This document shows, in pieces, positions 6,626 through 13,771 of a DNA stretch of 15,427 nucleotides. Location: contig DATDOO010000103.1 in the NCBI GenBank assembly GCA_035293245.1, positions 1 through 15,427 on the forward strand. The letters run 5' to 3'. The stretch comes from DATDOO01 sp035293245. GTDB taxonomy: Bacteria; Pseudomonadota; Gammaproteobacteria; Methylococcales; Methylococcaceae. The translations under genes were made by a program, and so were the position numbers. The first letter of the stretch is position 1, and each line of letters starts with the position of its first letter. Under the pieces are notes generated by a model. The model searched no databases. It was not told where the DNA came from and saw nothing but the letters and a program-made list of their open reading frames with translations.

Positions 6626-7768
6626 TTAGTCCGCTTCACCCCGATAAAGTTCGGCCGGAATCGGCAAATCAATGGGTGGTACAGGCTCTTCCCCGCCGTG
6701 TCGCTGCACCGCGCGCAACTGGTAAACCCAGGCCAGCACTTGCGCCACCGCCATGTACAGGCCGGCTGGAATTTCCTCGCCGACGGTGCCGGCGTGGAAA
6801 AGCGCCCGCGCCAGGGGAGGCGCTTCGAGCCGGGGCACGCCCGCTTCCTGGGCGATCGTGCGGATCTGCGCCGCAATCAAATCCGCACCCTTGGCCACCA
6901 CCCGGGGGGCGCGCATTTCGCCCTGTGCGTAGCGCAGCGCCACCGCGTAGTGGGTGGGGTTGGTGACGATGACATCGGCCTTGGGCACTTCTTCCATCAT
7001 GCGCCGCCGCGCCAGTTCCATCTGCAGCGCGCGGATGCGCTGCTTTACTTCCGGCCGGCCTTCGATGTCCTTCATCTCGTCGCGCACTTCCTGCTTGGTC
7101 ATGCGCAAATCGCGCTTGTGCTTCCAGATTTGGTAAGGCGCATCGATCGCGGCGATAAGCCCGAGCGACAGGCACAGCCACAGGAACACCCAGCCGAGAA
7201 TGCCGGCAGCCTCGCCTAAAGCTTGCCGCGTGTCCTCGTCGCCCAAGGCGCGCAGCGCGGGCCAGTAATGGCGAAAAAGAAAATAGGTCACGCCGGCGAT
7301 GAGGAAGAATTTCAGCAGCGCTTTCCCCAGTTCCACCACGCCGTACAGGGAAAACATGCGCTTGATGCCGGCCAGCGGGTCGATGCGGCTGAATTTCGGC
7401 AGTGCGGACTGGGCGGCGAAATTCCAGCCGCCGATGCCGATGGGGGCGGCTAGCGCCACGACAAAGAGAATCAGGAACACCGGCGTTTCGATGACCAGCA
7501 TGTCGACGACCGCCGTCAGAAAACGCTCCTGAATCGCGGTGTCGCGGAACAGATCCTCGCGGGTGAGGCGAAATCCCTTGCGCATCATCTCCGCGAACTG
7601 AGCCGCCATGAAATGCCCCAGCCACAGCAGGCTGACGGCGGCGGCGAGCATGAGCGCCGCCGTGTTGAATTCCCGCGAACGGGGAATCTGCCCTTGCTCC
7701 CGCGCCTGATCGAGCCTGCGCGCGGTGGGTTCTTCGGTGCGTTCGTCGCGTTCGCTGTCTTCGGCCAT
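6626..7768 (-). CDS. flhB: Flagellar export gate switch protein FlhB
   Basis: Membrane component of the flagellar type III export gate that controls the change from rod/hook to filament substrates. Its 380 residues match the family (about 380). The N-terminus has the typical charged start ending in TARRLDQAREQGQIPRSREF. Four hydrophobic segments lie near residues 36-57, 90-112, 148-168 and 188-210. The cytoplasmic domain carries the autocleavage motif Asn270-Pro-Thr-His273, cut between Asn and Pro in the family. FlhB wraps the FliPQR core; its usual partner FlhA is not in the window. It starts 6 bp after the fliR stop as the last flagellar gene of the operon; in many relatives flhB is grouped with flhA instead. 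The stop is TAA at 6626-6628. Very sure. Confidence 0.97.
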   Translation of the reverse strand: MAEDSERDERTEEPTARRLDQAREQGQIPRSREFNTAALMLAAAVSLLWLGHFMAAQFAEMMRKGFRLTREDLFRDTAIQERFLTAVVDMLVIETPVFLILFVVALAAPIGIGGWNFAAQSALPKFSRIDPLAGIKRMFSLYGVVELGKALLKFFLIAGVTYFLFRHYWPALRALGDEDTRQALGEAAGILGWVFLWLCLSLGLIAAIDAPYQIWKHKRDLRMTKQEVRDEMKDIEGRPEVKQRIRALQMELARRRMMEEVPKADVIVTNPTHYAVALRYAQGEMRAPRVVAKGADLIAAQIRTIAQEAGVPRLEAPPLARALFHAGTVGEEIPAGLYMAVAQVLAWVYQLRAVQRHGGEEPVPPIDLPIPAELYRGEAD

Positions 7769-7774
7769 ATGCGC

Positions 7775-8548
7775 CTATCCGCGCAACCAGCGCTCGATGA
7801 ACAGATAGGCCTGTTCCAGCACGCCGCCGATCTGCCGCGTCAGATCGGGCACCGTCAACCACATCAGCACCAGGCCGAGCATCAGCGTTACGGGAAAACC
7901 CACGGAAAAAATGTTCAACTGCGGCGCGGCGCGCGTCGCCACACCGAACCCCAAAGTCACCAGCAACAACGCGATCAGGATCGGCAGCGACAGTAGCAGT
8001 CCGCCGCTATACACCAGCCCGCTCCAGGACAACACCGTCCACAGGCTGTCGGGTTCGATGCCGCTTGCCGCCACCGGTAGCCAGTGAAAGCTCTCGATCA
8101 GCATCCGCAAGACGAGCAGATGCCCGTCCATCCCCAGGAAAGTGAAGGTCGTGAGGAAAAGATAAAGCTGGGCGACGACCGGCACCTGTACGCCGGTTTC
8201 GGGGTCCAACAGGGAAGCGAAGCCCAGCCCCATCGCATAGGCGATGTTCTGACCGCCGTAGATCACGGTGGCATAGGCCAGTTGCAGGATGAACGCCATG
8301 AGGAGGCCGATGAACACCTGCTGCGCGGCGGCGAAAAGCCCCGGCGCACTGAGCAGGGGGATATCGGGCAGGGGAGGCAGGGACGGCATGGCCAGCGCCG
8401 TCAGCGCCAGCGCGGCGATCAGCCGCACCCGGGTCGGCACCCCTTGCGAACTGAACACCGGCATGAACACCAGCAGGGCGCTGAAACGCAGCAGGGGCCA
8501 CAGGAAGCGCCCCACCCAGGAGAGGATTTCCGCCTCGGTGAAGTGCAT
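7775..8548 (-). CDS. fliR: Flagellar export gate protein FliR
   Basis: Integral membrane subunit of the FliPQR export channel at the centre of the flagellar basal body. It is 257 residues long, as expected (about 260). Five to six hydrophobic segments cover most of the sequence. Recognisable FliR stretches include the start with RFLWPLLRFSALLVFMPVF, GQNIAYAMGLGFASLLDPETG in the middle, and ATRAAPQLNIFSVGFPVTL near the C-terminus. AGGA about 8 bases upstream supports the ATG at 8548, which lies 10 bp after the fliQ stop. It is followed by flhB after a 6-bp gap, so it is part of the continuous fliL-flhB transcription unit. Confidence 0.97.
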   Translation of the reverse strand: MHFTEAEILSWVGRFLWPLLRFSALLVFMPVFSSQGVPTRVRLIAALALTALAMPSLPPLPDIPLLSAPGLFAAAQQVFIGLLMAFILQLAYATVIYGGQNIAYAMGLGFASLLDPETGVQVPVVAQLYLFLTTFTFLGMDGHLLVLRMLIESFHWLPVAASGIEPDSLWTVLSWSGLVYSGGLLLSLPILIALLLVTLGFGVATRAAPQLNIFSVGFPVTLMLGLVLMWLTVPDLTRQIGGVLEQAYLFIERWLRG

Positions 8549-8558
8549 GGCGGCCGTC

Positions 8559-8831
8559 CTAGCCTATCAGCGCCGGAATGCTCCGGATGAGTTCCCGGGT
8601 GTAATCCACCAGCACCCCCAGCATCCACGGGCCGGCCACCACCAGCACCACGCCGATGATGATCAGCTTGGGTACGAAAGTCAGGGTCATTTCGTTGATT
8701 TGGGTCGCCGCCTGGAAAACCGCGATAACCAGACCGATCGCCAGCGAGGACAGCAGGATCGGCGCGGCAAGCTGCGTCGCCACCAGCAGGGCTTGCTGGC
8801 CGATGGCGTTGACGGTATCGGGGGTCATCAT
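8559..8831 (-). CDS. fliQ: Flagellar export gate protein FliQ
   Basis: Small membrane subunit of the FliPQR export channel, 90 residues as usual for the family (89-90). It is made of two hydrophobic hairpin helices, around residues 13-38 and 50-75, joined by a short polar stretch with QAATQINEMTLTFVPK, a highly characteristic FliQ sequence. Two ATG codons begin the frame (8831 and 8828). The second gives MTPDTVN, the more common family start, but no ribosome binding site separates them. The gene begins 7 bp after the fliP stop, consistent with translational coupling. Confidence 0.96.
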   Translation of the reverse strand: MMTPDTVNAIGQQALLVATQLAAPILLSSLAIGLVIAVFQAATQINEMTLTFVPKLIIIGVVLVVAGPWMLGVLVDYTRELIRSIPALIG

Positions 8832-8838
8832 GGGCAGT

Positions 8839-9585
8839 TCACTGCACGTAGAAGCTGGCGGCCAGCATTTCCAGGATCAGCGCCCAGCCGTCCACCAGCA
8901 CGAACAGCATCAGCTTGAACGGCAGGGAGATCAGCACCGGCGACAGCATCATCATGCCCATGGACATGAGAATGCTGGCCACCACCAGGTCGATGACCAG
9001 AAACGGCAGGAACAGCAGGAAGCCGATCTGGAAAGCGGTTTTCAGTTCGCTGGTGACGAAGGCGGACATCAACAGGGTGAACGGCACGTCTTCCGGCCCG
9101 TCCATTTCCTGCTGGCCGCTGATGCGGGCGAACATCTCGATGTCCGGCTCGCGGGTCTGGCGCAGCATGAATTCGCGGAGCGGCGCCTGGGCTTTCTGCA
9201 ACGCCTCCCTGGCGCCGAGCTTTTCCTCCAGGTAGGGCTGCACTGCCTCGGTATGCATGCGCTCGAAGACCGGCATCATGATGAACAACGTCAACAGCAG
9301 CGAAATCCCCACCAGAATCTGGTTTCCCGGCGTCTGCGCCGTGCCCAATGCCTGGCGCAAGATCGCCAGGACGATGATGATGCGGGTGAAGGAGGTCATG
9401 GTCAGCAAGAGGCCCGGCAGCACCGTCAGCGCGGTCATCAGGGCGAGAATCTGGAGGGTGACGGTGTAATCCTGTCCCCCGCCCGCATTGGTGGTGACCG
9501 TGACCGCCGGAACGCCCGGCGCGGCCTCGGCGAGGCCGGGCACGAATGCCGACAGGAGAAACAGCAAGGGCAGCCAGCGGCTCAC
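8839..9585 (-). CDS. fliP: Flagellar export gate protein FliP (GTG start)
   Basis: Core membrane subunit of the flagellar export channel, with the expected 248 residues. The frame is open further upstream, but that extension has no FliP character. I chose the GTG at 9583-9585, which overlaps the fliO stop by the sequence GTGA. An AGGAG at 9592-9596 lies 6 bases upstream. From this start, residues 1-22 form a signal peptide ending AEA before APGV, as expected for FliP, which is processed in enteric bacteria. Diagnostic segments are LTVLPGLLLTMTSFTRIIIV, LRQALGTAQTPGNQ, and the periplasmic loop followed by SAFVTSELKTAFQIGFLLFL and LPFKLMLFVLVDGW. Four membrane helices are expected. Stop TGA at 8839-8841. 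Confidence 0.96.
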   Translation of the reverse strand: MSRWLPLLFLLSAFVPGLAEAAPGVPAVTVTTNAGGGQDYTVTLQILALMTALTVLPGLLLTMTSFTRIIIVLAILRQALGTAQTPGNQILVGISLLLTLFIMMPVFERMHTEAVQPYLEEKLGAREALQKAQAPLREFMLRQTREPDIEMFARISGQQEMDGPEDVPFTLLMSAFVTSELKTAFQIGFLLFLPFLVIDLVVASILMSMGMMMLSPVLISLPFKLMLFVLVDGWALILEMLAASFYVQ

Positions 9586-10004
9586 GGCGCGCTCCTCTCG
9601 CGAGTCCACTGCCGCAGCAGCGTCGCGAACGCCGATTGGCCCACGGGCGGCGGTTCCGGCTGAATCCGGTCCTCGCCTTCCAGCACGCACAGGGTATCGA
9701 TCCGCCCCGGCGTCACACCCAACACCAGTTGCTTGCGGCCGGTCTGCAGCAGCAGCACTTTTTCCCGTGCGCCGAGCGCGATGCCGCCCAGCACGCGCAA
9801 TTCGCCGTGACGCACGCCCGGCAGTGTCTGGAAGCGTCTGAGCAACCAGGCGAACAGCAACAACGCCAACACCACCGCCGACAAGGCCCCCAGCCATTGG
9901 CCCCAGCCGATCACCGGCACGGACTTGCCGATGGCGGAAGTCGCCGATTCCGCCGCCCGGAGGGACAGCGGGAACAGGCCGAGCAACGAAAGCAGAAATT
10001 TCAC
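9582..10004 (-). CDS. fliO: Flagellar export assembly protein FliO (GTG start)
   Basis: Membrane protein that assists assembly and stability of the FliP ring. It is poorly conserved and identified here mainly by position directly before fliP and by layout. The 140-residue form starts at the GTG at 10002-10004. Residues 1-18 read as a signal peptide (VKFLLSLLGLFPLSLRAA), and a single membrane helix spans about 36-55 and is followed by Arg-Arg. A cytoplasmic domain with GVRHGELRVLGGIALGAREK and VLLLQTGRKQLVLGV follows, the typical FliO pattern. A longer in-frame extension upstream overlaps the end of the Uma2-like gene and does not look like protein. A GGGG about 10 bases upstream is a weak ribosome binding site. 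It starts 28 bp after the Uma2-like stop and overlaps fliP by 4 bp. Identity is likely; the exact start is less sure. Confidence 0.85.
   Translation of the reverse strand: MKFLLSLLGLFPLSLRAAESATSAIGKSVPVIGWGQWLGALSAVVLALLLFAWLLRRFQTLPGVRHGELRVLGGIALGAREKVLLLQTGRKQLVLGVTPGRIDTLCVLEGEDRIQPEPPPVGQSAFATLLRQWTRERSAP
9592..9596 (-). promoter_or_regulatory. Ribosome binding site deciding the fliP GTG start
   Basis: AGGAG on the minus strand, within the last codons of fliO, sits 6 bases before the GTG at 9583-9585. It supports the short, signal-peptide-bearing FliP over the longer open frame reaching upstream to 9897. Confidence 0.75.
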
Positions 10005-10032
10005 CGTGTTCGACCCCGTCGTGGAACGCACG

Positions 10033-10614
10033 CTAATAATCTTTCGGCAAACGCGCCGCCAGTTCGTCCCAGCGGATGACGACGTCGGGAAAAATCCCCA
10101 CCGCGGTTTCGCCGCACAAATCGGACTTGCCGTACTCTCCATTTTCCAGCCGGTAGGCGGTCAATACCCTGTCCATCGGATGGATCAGCCAGTATTCCCG
10201 CACGCCGTGACGTTCATACAGCGTGCGCTTGAGGATTTGGTCGTGGCTGGCGGTCGACGGCGACAGCACCTCCACCACCCAATCCGGCGCACCGCGCACG
10301 CCGCGCCGATCCAGCTTGCCGGCGTCGCAGACCACGAACACGTCGGGCTGCACCACGGTATCGACCTGCTCATCGGCTTCAGTGTGCTTCGGCAAGCGCA
10401 CATCGACCGGGGCAATGAACCGGCGGCAGGGTTTCCCTGCCAAAGCGTTGGCGACTTGGCGGAAAATCTCCCCCGCCACGTCCTGATGCGCCAGATCGGG
10501 CGCGGGCGCCATCCGATACGCCTCGCCGTCGATCAACTCGCAGCGGACATCCTCCGGCCAGGCCAGGTAGTCGCCGTAGCAATGATGCTGGGTGTCTTTC
10601 AGAGCTAATCCCAT
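10033..10614 (-). CDS. Uma2/DUF820-family restriction endonuclease-like protein inside the flagellar operon
   Basis: A 193-residue protein of the Uma2 (DUF820) family, which has a PD-(D/E)XK nuclease-like fold and unknown cellular role. The signature is complete: ELIDGEAYRMAPAP near the N-terminus (about 26-39), Pro90-Asp91 in QPDVFVVCD, Glu115 in WVVEVLSPST, and Lys129 followed by LYERHGVREYWLIHP (about 132-146). The predicted metal-binding Asp, Glu and Lys are all kept, so it is probably not decayed. It lies between fliN (24-bp gap) and fliO (28-bp gap), on the same strand, with no visible terminator, and should be transcribed with the operon. No flagellar function is known for this family. 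ATG at 10614 was chosen over a TTG at 10635 because of the strong GGGAGGA just upstream. It could be a selfish or acquired cargo gene. Family is sure; function is unknown. Confidence 0.92.
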   Translation of the reverse strand: MGLALKDTQHHCYGDYLAWPEDVRCELIDGEAYRMAPAPDLAHQDVAGEIFRQVANALAGKPCRRFIAPVDVRLPKHTEADEQVDTVVQPDVFVVCDAGKLDRRGVRGAPDWVVEVLSPSTASHDQILKRTLYERHGVREYWLIHPMDRVLTAYRLENGEYGKSDLCGETAVGIFPDVVIRWDELAARLPKDY

Positions 10615-10617
10615 GGT

Positions 10618-10624
10618 TCCTCCC
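10618..10624 (-). promoter_or_regulatory. Ribosome binding site of the Uma2-like gene
   Basis: GGGAGGA on the minus strand ends 3 bases before the ATG at 10612-10614. It is one of the strongest Shine-Dalgarno sequences in the operon, so this inserted gene appears to initiate translation on its own. It also argues against the TTG codon at 10633-10635, which lies upstream of it. Confidence 0.75.
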
Positions 10625-10638
10625 GGTTCCGGCAATGC

Positions 10639-11079
10639 TCACTTCAACTTCTTGATCCGTTCGGTGGGACTGATGACGTCGGTCAGGCGGATGCCGAACT
10701 TGTCGTTGACCACCACCACCTCGCCGTGGGCGATCATTGTGCCGTTCACCAGCACGTCCAGGGGCTCGCCCGCCAGGCGATCCAGTTCCACCACCGACCC
10801 CTGGTTGAGCTGCAGAAGATTGCGGATGCTGACATGGGTGCGGCCGATCTCCATGGAAATGGTGACCGGCACGTCGAGAATCACGTCCAGGTTGACATCC
10901 CCGCGGCGGATCTCCTCGCCGTTCGACGGGCGCGGCTGGGCGGCGTCGCGCAAGTTCTCGAACGCCACCGGCCTTTCGCCACCCGTACCGGCAAAGCGGC
11001 TGGCGGCCTGTTGCTGTTCGGCCAACGCGGCGGCCCAGTCGTCGCCCACGGCTTCGTCGCTTTCTCGTTCCTCGTTCAT
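10639..11079 (-). CDS. fliN: Flagellar motor switch protein FliN
   Basis: Cytoplasmic C-ring component that forms the lower ring with FliM and takes part in rotation switching and export-ATPase docking. It is 146 residues long. The first about 55 residues are polar and variable (rich in Glu, Asp, Gln), as usual in proteobacterial FliN. Residues about 62-140 form the SpoA-type domain, with DVILDVPVTISMEIGRT, VSIRNLLQLNQGSVVELD, EPLDVLVNG and HGEVVVVNDKFGIRLTDV. The last segment, SPTERIKKL, is the classic FliN C-terminus. It starts 12 bp after the fliM stop. Downstream, the usual fliO is displaced by the Uma2-like gene. Confidence 0.97.
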   Translation of the reverse strand: MNEERESDEAVGDDWAAALAEQQQAASRFAGTGGERPVAFENLRDAAQPRPSNGEEIRRGDVNLDVILDVPVTISMEIGRTHVSIRNLLQLNQGSVVELDRLAGEPLDVLVNGTMIAHGEVVVVNDKFGIRLTDVISPTERIKKLK

Positions 11080-11091
11080 CGCCTCACCCGC

Positions 11092-12108
11092 TCATGTCTT
11101 GTTGTGCTTGAGTTTCAGCCGGTCCGGATCGGCGCCCGGACGGGTAATTTTGTCCATGATCTGTATGGCGTACTTGGCATTGGATACGCCCAGCCGGCCG
11201 GTAAACACCGGAATATCCTCGGCGACCAGATAAATCCTGTCGGGCATTTCGAAGGGAATGACATCGCCCGGCTTGAAATTCATCAGATCGCGCACCGGAA
11301 GATCGACATGCCCCAGGGAGGAGTGCACCTCCACTTCGGCGTCGAATACTTCGCGTTCGAGATTTTTCAGCCAGCGGTCGTCCACGTCCTCGCCCCGGTC
11401 GCTCTGGATGCCGGCGTCCAGCAGCTCGCGAATCGGCTCCACCATGGAATAGGGCATGGTGATGTGCAGGTCGCCGCCGCCGCCTTCCAGTTCGATGTGG
11501 ATGGTGGAGACCACCACGATTTCCGTCGGCGACACGATGTTGGCGAACTGCGGATTCACCTCGGAGTTGAGGTACTCGAACTCGATTTCCAGCACCGGCT
11601 TCCAGGCGTCGCGCAAATCCCGGAACACCATGTCGATCAGCAGGCGGATGACGCGCATTTCCGTGGGGGTGAACTCGCGCCCCTCGATCTTGTTGTAGAA
11701 CTGGCCCGTGCCACCGAAAAAATTGTCCACCGCGGTGAACACCAGGCGCGGGCTGAATACCAGCAGGGCGCGTCCGCGCAAGGGGTTGATGCGAATCAGG
11801 TTGAGGTTGGTCGGTACGAACAGGCTGTGGATGTATTCGGAGAACTTCAGCACCTGTACGCCGGAGACGGCGATTTCGGCGGAACGGCGCAGGAAATTGA
11901 ACAGCGACAGGCGGAAACTGCGCACGAAACGGTCGTTGATCATCTCCAGCGTGGGCATGCGCCCACGCACGATGCGATCCTGCGCGGTGAAATCGTAAGC
12001 CCGCGCCTCGCCTTCGTGCGGCGCAGTCTCGGTGTCGATGGCGCCGTCGTCGACGCCGTGCAAGAGGGCGTCGATTTCGTCCTGGGTGAGCAGATCGTGG
12101 GCAGACAT
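11092..12108 (-). CDS. fliM: Flagellar motor switch protein FliM
   Basis: C-ring switch protein that binds phosphorylated CheY and sets the direction of rotation. Its 338 residues match the family. The N-terminal CheY-P binding motif is present (LTQDEIDALL, residues 7-16), implying control by a standard chemotaxis pathway although no che gene is in the window. The middle domain carries the conserved Gly132-Gly-Thr-Gly135 in NFFGGTGQFYNKIEGREFTP, which contacts FliG. The C-terminal SpoA-type domain (about 245-325) pairs with FliN. It starts 6 bp after the fliL stop. Stop TGA at 11092-11094. Confidence 0.97.
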   Translation of the reverse strand: MSAHDLLTQDEIDALLHGVDDGAIDTETAPHEGEARAYDFTAQDRIVRGRMPTLEMINDRFVRSFRLSLFNFLRRSAEIAVSGVQVLKFSEYIHSLFVPTNLNLIRINPLRGRALLVFSPRLVFTAVDNFFGGTGQFYNKIEGREFTPTEMRVIRLLIDMVFRDLRDAWKPVLEIEFEYLNSEVNPQFANIVSPTEIVVVSTIHIELEGGGGDLHITMPYSMVEPIRELLDAGIQSDRGEDVDDRWLKNLEREVFDAEVEVHSSLGHVDLPVRDLMNFKPGDVIPFEMPDRIYLVAEDIPVFTGRLGVSNAKYAIQIMDKITRPGADPDRLKLKHNKT

Positions 12109-12114
12109 GGCGGC

Positions 12115-12651
12115 CTATTGCAAAACGTATCCGGTAAAGAAGACCTGCTCCACCGTTCCCTTGGGAATTTGCACCTGCGCTACCTTGCGCACCTCCTCGA
12201 GGATTTTCGCCTGCAACTCCTGCTTGCCTTCCGGCGTGCGCAATTTGGCCGCTTCCTGCCCGCTGAACAGCAGATTGAGGTTGTTGCGCAGCATGGGAGC
12301 GTGTTTTTTCAGTGCCTCGACCACCGCCGGATCGAACGTCAGCGCCGTCAGGCCGATCTGCATCAGCCGTGCCTCGCCTCCTGGCGGCAAATTGACGACG
12401 AACGGAGGATCAAGCGGCGCGAACAATGGAACCTTGGGCGCGGCCTGTTCCTCCGCCGCGGGTTCCTCGGCGTGCTCGGGCTCCGCTTCCGCTGCGGTCT
12501 TGTAACCGGGAATGATGCCCAGCACATACAGCACCACGCCGCCCAGCCCCAGAACGAGTACCAAGAGTACGATCACGAGGATCAGCATCAGTTTGGAGGA
12601 TTTGGGCTGAGCTTCCTTGCCCTCCTCGGCCTTGCCTTTCTGTTCCGCCAT
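12115..12651 (-). CDS. fliL: Flagellar basal body-associated protein FliL
   Basis: Inner-membrane protein that surrounds or supports the stator units and helps the motor work under load. It is 178 residues long, near the family norm. A short charged cytoplasmic N-terminus (Lys-rich, 1-20) precedes one membrane helix (about 20-46). A Glu/Ala-rich linker (about 52-75) and a periplasmic FliL domain follow, with FVVNLPP, LMQIGLTALTFD, the LRNNLNLLFSGQ stretch, and the end VEQVFFTGYVLQ. AGGTGA about 8 bases before the ATG is an acceptable ribosome binding site. It is the first flagellar gene of the operon; a candidate sigma-54 promoter lies just upstream. Confidence 0.95.
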   Translation of the reverse strand: MAEQKGKAEEGKEAQPKSSKLMLILVIVLLVLVLGLGGVVLYVLGIIPGYKTAAEAEPEHAEEPAAEEQAAPKVPLFAPLDPPFVVNLPPGGEARLMQIGLTALTFDPAVVEALKKHAPMLRNNLNLLFSGQEAAKLRTPEGKQELQAKILEEVRKVAQVQIPKGTVEQVFFTGYVLQ

Positions 12652-12684
12652 TGCCGTTCACCTGAAAAGTTTATCCGCAACTCA

Positions 12685-12700
12685 TACAAAAACCGGGCCA
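12685..12700 (-). promoter_or_regulatory. Candidate sigma-54 (RpoN) promoter for the fliL-flhB operon
   Basis: On the minus strand, TGGCCCGGTTTTTGTA aligns with the sigma-54 consensus TGGCACGNNNNTTGCA. The -24 element (TGGC, C, G) and the TTG of the -12 element are kept at exact spacing. The mismatches are A to C in the -24 box and C to T in the -12 GC. Transcription would start near 12674, leaving a leader of about 23 bases that contains the fliL ribosome binding site. Fli operons of many polar-flagellated gammaproteobacteria are driven by RpoN with FleQ/FlrC-type activators, which fits. No activator site was recognised. The altered -12 GC lowers confidence. Confidence 0.5.
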
Positions 12701-12732
12701 GGACAAAACAGCCGCTGGACGACGGAAATCCG

Positions 12733-13758
12733 TCACCCTGCCGGCGTATCCCGCCAGGCAGCGCGCGCTTCGTCGATCAGGCGCGGACCCCGGTAGACCA
12801 GGCCGGTATAAAGCTGGACCAGACGGGCCCCGGCCGTTTTTTTCGCTGCCGCGTCCGCCGCCGTCATGACCCCGCCGGACGCGATGACGGGAATTTCGCT
12901 CCGCAGCGCCGATACCAGTTTCGCCGTCACTGCCGTGGCGCGCGCCGTAAGCGGTGCGCCACTCAAGCCCCCCGCCTCGTCCGCATGGGCGAGGCCCTCC
13001 ACGCCGTCTCGCGACAGAGTGGTATTGGTGGCGATGACGCCGTCCATGCCGTGCTCGATGAGCAGGCCGGCCATGGTTTCGATCTGGACATCCTCCATGT
13101 CGGGGGCGATCTTGATCACCAGCGGCACGTGTTTCCCATAACGCTCCCGCAACCGCGCGCGCTCCTTGCCGAGCGCGCCCAGCAGCGCGGCGAATTCGTC
13201 CCCCGCCTGCAGGCGGCGCAAGTCCTTGGTGTTGGGCGAGGAAATGTTGACGGTGACATAGCTTGCGTGAGGATAAACCTTGCGCAGGCAAGTCAGGTAA
13301 TCCTCCGCCGCTTTGTCCAGGGGGGTGTCGAAATTCTTGCCGACATTGATTCCGAGGATGCCGCGCCAGGTGGAATTTTTGACGCGCTCGACCAAGTAAT
13401 CCACGCCCTTGTTGTTGAAGCCCATGCGGTTGACGATCGCGGAAGCTTCCGGCAAACGGAACAGGCGCGGCGGAGGATTGCCCGGCTGCGGACGGGGGGT
13501 GACCGTGCCGACTTCGATGAAGCCGAAACCCAGCGCCGGCAGAGCGTCGATGCACTCCCCGTTCTTGTCCAGGCCGGCGGCAAGGCCGATCGGATTGGGA
13601 AAACGTAAGCCCATGATTTCGACGGCGTCGTCGGGACGGTTTTCCGGCACCGGAAACAGGGCTGGAGGAAGCATGCGCAAGGCGCGCAAAGCGAGAGTGT
13701 GGGTCCTCTCCGGATCGAGACGGAACAGCCAAGGCTTGAGGAGGTTGTAGGCGTCCAT
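12733..13758 (-). CDS. pyrD: Dihydroorotate dehydrogenase (quinone), class 2
   Basis: Oxidises dihydroorotate to orotate in pyrimidine synthesis and passes electrons through FMN to membrane quinones. It is 341 residues from the ATG at 13758, close to the 336 of the E. coli enzyme. The N-terminal helices (MDAYNLLKPWLFRLDPERTH) are the class 2 membrane-associated extension. FMN and substrate motifs are GLAAGLDKNGE, NRMGFNNKG, NVGKN, NISSPNT (catalytic Ser about 174, the class 2 base), KIAPD, NTTLSRDG and ASGGV. A TTG nine bases upstream (13765-13767) is also in frame, but family alignment favours the ATG. No clear ribosome binding site is seen. The gene lies 13 bp after the glmM stop, suggesting co-transcription. 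Very sure of function. Confidence 0.96.
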   Translation of the reverse strand: MDAYNLLKPWLFRLDPERTHTLALRALRMLPPALFPVPENRPDDAVEIMGLRFPNPIGLAAGLDKNGECIDALPALGFGFIEVGTVTPRPQPGNPPPRLFRLPEASAIVNRMGFNNKGVDYLVERVKNSTWRGILGINVGKNFDTPLDKAAEDYLTCLRKVYPHASYVTVNISSPNTKDLRRLQAGDEFAALLGALGKERARLRERYGKHVPLVIKIAPDMEDVQIETMAGLLIEHGMDGVIATNTTLSRDGVEGLAHADEAGGLSGAPLTARATAVTAKLVSALRSEIPVIASGGVMTAADAAAKKTAGARLVQLYTGLVYRGPRLIDEARAAWRDTPAG

Positions 13759-13771
13759 TTTTGCCAACCGC

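Noticed and set aside
6600..6628. T-run after the flhB stop as an intrinsic terminator
   Set aside because: The only preceding stem is a 5-bp AAAAG/CTTTT pair, too weak; the AT-rich stretch is better explained as part of a promoter region.
9586..9897. N-terminal extension of FliP to an upstream start
   Set aside because: The extra residues are Arg/Gly-rich, overlap fliO in another frame and lack FliP similarity; the GTG at 9585 has a ribosome binding site and a signal peptide.
10005..10142. N-terminal extension of FliO overlapping the Uma2-like gene
   Set aside because: The extension is antiparallel in character to nothing known, covers the conserved end of the Uma2-like gene in another frame, and comes before a good signal peptide starting at the GTG 10004.
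10726..13608. Long plus-strand open frame (960 codons) antisense to fliN, fliM, fliL and pyrD
   Set aside because: Same reason: low-complexity, basic translation with no domain, opposite four well-identified genes.
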